From: an uncultured Akkermansia sp.
GTDB lineage: Bacteria > Verrucomicrobiota > Verrucomicrobiia > Verrucomicrobiales > Akkermansiaceae
Direction of reading: 5' to 3'
Assembly (NCBI GenBank): GCA_900548895.1
Contig: URLZ01000047.1
Span: forward strand, 1-17,010
Length of the DNA: 17,010 bases
Below are positions 14,873 through 17,010 of this stretch, piece after piece. Below the pieces are notes generated by a model. The model did not search any database, was not told the DNA's origin, and saw nothing but the letters and a program-made list of their open reading frames with translations. Position numbers and translations under genes: made by a program. Positions within the stretch are counted from its first letter, which is position 1. Each line of letters starts with the position of its first letter.

Positions 14873-15131
14873 TGCGAGGGGGAGAGTGGCTCATACCGTG
14901 TTCAGAGCCTCCGCCGCCTGTCGGCTCTGTGAGGAAGCCCCGGCCTCTTCGCTGAAATGAGACAAGATGCCGGCTCCGATGCCGGCTGACGAGTGCGGGA
15001 GGCTCGAGGGGGACCGAGTCCTCAAAACGCAGAGGAGCGGCTCTTGCCTTGCTCACCACCCAGCGGGAGCGCATTGGCCCCGGCTTTGCGTCCTGCGGCA
15101 GAGCAGCGCTCCGCAGGAGAAGAGGGTGATG
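14873..15131. other. Convergent intergenic spacer, no gene seen
   Basis: This gap lies between the convergent rsmB and serA genes; with the serA terminator it spans 376 bp. It contains several stem-loops without T-tracts: CAGAGCC...GGCTCTG (about 14906-14932), GCCGGC...GCCGGC (about 14969-14985) and TCCTGCGG (15091-15098) with CCGCAGGA (15111-15118). One of these may end rsmB transcription, but none has the standard terminator form. No coding potential or tRNA was found. Confidence 0.5.
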
Positions 15132-15166
15132 AAAAATCCGCCGCCGAGTCTGCCCGGCGGCGGATT
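15132..15166 (-). terminator. Rho-independent terminator of serA
   Basis: A perfect 12-bp stem, AATCCGCCGCCG (15135-15146) with CGGCGGCGGATT (15155-15166), has an 8-nt loop. The run of A at 15132-15136 reads as a T-tract on the minus strand right after the hairpin. It lies about 80 bp past the serA stop. Confidence 0.85.
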
Positions 15167-15248
15167 CGGAGATCGTTCGATCATGTCTTTTGCCTCTTCT
15201 GAGAGCATCGGCGAGAGGCCGCTGATGCTCCGAAAGAGCGGGAGACCG

Positions 15249-16817
15249 TCACATGCTCAGGGAGAAGGCTTGCTTGGCCTCAATGGCCTGAGCGATGTCA
15301 CGCGTCTGCTGTTCGCTGACGGGGAGGTTCGTCTTGATGACGGCCAGCGAATCGCCCGAGGCAGCATCGCGCGGGGCGACGATGTTGTCGATGTTGATGC
15401 CGGCCTGAGAGAGGGCCTGGCCGATGGCGGCGATCACGCCGGGGCGGTCCTTGTAGCGCAGCACGAGGGTGTTGCCCGAGAGACCGGCGTAGAGGTGGTC
15501 GAAGACGTCGATGCGAGAGACGACGGGCTGACCGTCCACAACCATGCCGCGCACGCTGGATTTGTGCTGCACACCATCGACTTCCATGAAGAGGTCGAGC
15601 GTCAGGGCGTCATCGTAAAACTTGTCGTCGAGCGGCTCTCGCGCGACGAAGACGATGCCGTGCTCGCGCAGCGAGGCTTCGGCGGCCGCGGGCATGAGCC
15701 CGTGCTCCGCCCCGGGAACGGCACCCTCGAGAATCCACGGCGTGAACCATTTGCGGAAGGAGCGCAGGTTGTTGTAGAAGGTGCACTCAATGCGGCGAAT
15801 GGGCTTGCAGCCGCCGGCGTTGTAGGCGAGCTTGCCGAGCATCGAGGCGAGTTGCAGGTGCGCCGGGCTGAGGTCGGCGGGCTTCTCGGCGTTGACGACG
15901 CAGGCGGTGTCTCCCTTGCTGAAGTAGTCGTCCATCTGGCGCGCGGCGCGCATGGCGGCCATCTTGTTGGCTTCCTTCGTGTTGGCGCCGAGGTGGGGGA
16001 GCATGACCTCGGCGATGTCGGCGCTGGGCTGCTGCGCGGCGGCGTCCTTCGGGTGCACGTCGGTGCAGTAGATGATGTTTTTGCCTCCCTGCTTGGCGGC
16101 GCGCAGGGCATCTTCGTCGACAACGCCGTAGCGGGCGCAGTTGATGAGCATGGCGCCGTCCTTCATCTTGCCGATGAGCTCCTCATTGATCATGCCGCGG
16201 GTGGAGGGACCGCCCGGCACGTGGATGGAGATGATGTCCGCCGTCGAGAAGATCTCGTCGAGCTCCGCGGGCGTGGCGCCGATGTTCAGGGCGCGCTGGC
16301 GCGAGAGGAAGTGGTCGTAGCCGAGGATGGTGCACTCAAAGCCCTGAAGGCGCTTGACGAGCATGCGGCCGATGTTGCCGAGGCCGAGGATGCCGACGGT
16401 CTTGCGCGTGAGCTCGTGCCCCATGTATTTCTTTTTGTTCCATTCTCCGGCTCGCGTGGTGACGTCGCCGGGGATGAGGTAGCGGTAGGCCGCGAGAATC
16501 ATGGCGATGACCTCCTCCGCCACGGCGTTCGAGTTTGCGCCGGGAGTGTTCATGACGTCGATGTCTTTGCTGCGGGCGTAGACGTAGTCGATGTTGTCGT
16601 AGCCGGCGCCGGCGCGGATGACGCACTTGAGCTGGGGAAGGGCGTCGATGATGTCGCGGGTGACTTTCTCGGAGCGCACGATGAGACCGGCGGCGTCCGG
16701 ATGGGCGGCGACGAGCTCTTCGATGGGGGCGCTGTCGTTCTGAACGACCTCGTAGCCGGCGGCAGCCAGCGTGGCAGCGGCGGCTTTGTCAAGCTTGGTG
16801 GGAATGAGGATTTTCAT
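15249..16817 (-). CDS. serA: D-3-phosphoglycerate dehydrogenase
   Basis: A 522-residue cytoplasmic enzyme that oxidises 3-phosphoglycerate with NAD, the first step of serine synthesis. The NAD-binding fold shows GLGNIG (145-150). The catalytic Arg229 lies in INCARYG and His275 in PHLGANT. The region about 300-445 fits the intervening ASB-type domain of long-form enzymes, and an ACT domain (about 449-522, beginning TLVLRYKDRPGV) probably binds serine for feedback control. Total length matches long-form (mycobacterial-type) SerA of about 525-530 residues. One oddity: the position of the catalytic-dyad glutamate is Asp258 (DVHPKD instead of DVFxxEP). The leader is CA-rich without a Shine-Dalgarno site. 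A DUF1015 gene lies upstream on the same strand, an arrangement seen in several phyla, and a terminator follows. Confidence 0.94.
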   Translation of the reverse strand: MKILIPTKLDKAAAATLAAAGYEVVQNDSAPIEELVAAHPDAAGLIVRSEKVTRDIIDALPQLKCVIRAGAGYDNIDYVYARSKDIDVMNTPGANSNAVAEEVIAMILAAYRYLIPGDVTTRAGEWNKKKYMGHELTRKTVGILGLGNIGRMLVKRLQGFECTILGYDHFLSRQRALNIGATPAELDEIFSTADIISIHVPGGPSTRGMINEELIGKMKDGAMLINCARYGVVDEDALRAAKQGGKNIIYCTDVHPKDAAAQQPSADIAEVMLPHLGANTKEANKMAAMRAARQMDDYFSKGDTACVVNAEKPADLSPAHLQLASMLGKLAYNAGGCKPIRRIECTFYNNLRSFRKWFTPWILEGAVPGAEHGLMPAAAEASLREHGIVFVAREPLDDKFYDDALTLDLFMEVDGVQHKSSVRGMVVDGQPVVSRIDVFDHLYAGLSGNTLVLRYKDRPGVIAAIGQALSQAGINIDNIVAPRDAASGDSLAVIKTNLPVSEQQTRDIAQAIEAKQAFSLSM

Positions 16818-16887
16818 GGTGTGGGGGAAGATGTGGGGTTGTGCGATGGTGTGAGGCCCCGCGCCGGGCGGCTGAGGCTCCTGGCGG

Positions 16888-16907
16888 GAGCCGGGCGAGC
16901 CCGGCTC
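16888..16907. repeat. Perfect inverted repeat between DUF1015 and serA genes
   Basis: GAGCCGGGC (16888-16896) and GCCCGGCTC (16899-16907) are separated by only GA, a near-continuous 20-bp palindrome. No T-tract follows on either strand. It lies 30 bp past the DUF1015 stop and about 70 bp before the serA start, and could be a processing hairpin or an operator for serA. Confidence 0.65.
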
Positions 16908-16937
16908 ACTGATCGCCGTTCGGCTCTGCCGCTTCGC

Positions 16938-17010
16938 TCAGCGCTCGATTTCGTGGACGAAGAGGCCGGAGCGAAGCTTGGGCTCGAACCAGGTGGACTT
17001 CGGCGGCATG
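16938..17010 (-). CDS. DUF1015 family protein, C-terminal fragment
   Basis: On the minus strand the frame entering from the window edge encodes 23 residues ending at a TGA (16938-16940). It contains MPPKSTWFEPKL and RSGLFVHEIER. DUF1015 proteins characteristically end in an M-P-x-K-S-T-x-F-x-P-K-L-x-x-G-L motif, so this is almost certainly that family. Its function is not established; proximity to serA and serC in many genomes suggests a link to serine metabolism. Only the tail is visible here. Confidence 0.72.
   Translation of the reverse strand, partial: MPPKSTWFEPKLRSGLFVHEIER

Overview
The window looks like a chromosomal segment of a GC-rich Gram-negative bacterium, most likely from the PVC superphylum (Verrucomicrobiota, possibly gut/Akkermansia-like). 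This placement is an inference. It rests on ExbB/ExbD energisers beside a large exported TPR protein, lipoproteins, the serA-DUF1015 pairing, and translation starts that mostly lack Shine-Dalgarno sites. No rRNA, tRNA, CRISPR array or intact insertion sequence was seen.

Layout. 1-523: the 3' end of an NAD kinase gene and a CrcB fluoride channel. 524-1799: an AT-rich, probably acquired stretch with two good promoters and an unrecognised lipoprotein, closed by a terminator. 1933-4037: a phosphohexomutase with a near-leaderless promoter and a strong terminator. 4038-5496: an isolated, full-length phage-type (HK97-fold family) major capsid protein as a single-gene transcription unit between two terminators. 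No portal, terminase, protease or tail gene lies nearby. 5781-10399: a VanX-type D,D-dipeptidase lipoprotein, then an ExbB/TolQ - ExbD/TolR pair and an 813-residue exported TPR protein. 10602-13279: a bifunctional-type (class A) penicillin-binding protein whose transpeptidase motifs are all lost, overlapping an inositol-monophosphatase-family gene by 4 bp. 13346-14872: rsmB with a long basic disordered N-terminal extension. 15132-17010 (minus strand): serA with its own terminator, preceded by the 3' end of a DUF1015 gene.

The genes are mostly core metabolism (NADP synthesis, sugar phosphates, serine), envelope work (glycan polymerisation, D-Ala-D-Ala cleavage, proton-driven energiser) and rRNA methylation. 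Three observations stand out. First, the orphan capsid gene carries host-like composition and no phage neighbours, so it is a candidate domesticated shell or encapsulin-like compartment. Second, the class A PBP appears to keep only its glycosyltransferase. Third, sigma70-like promoters repeatedly sit so close to the ATG that the mRNAs would be leaderless or nearly so, while other genes have CA-rich leaders without Shine-Dalgarno sites.
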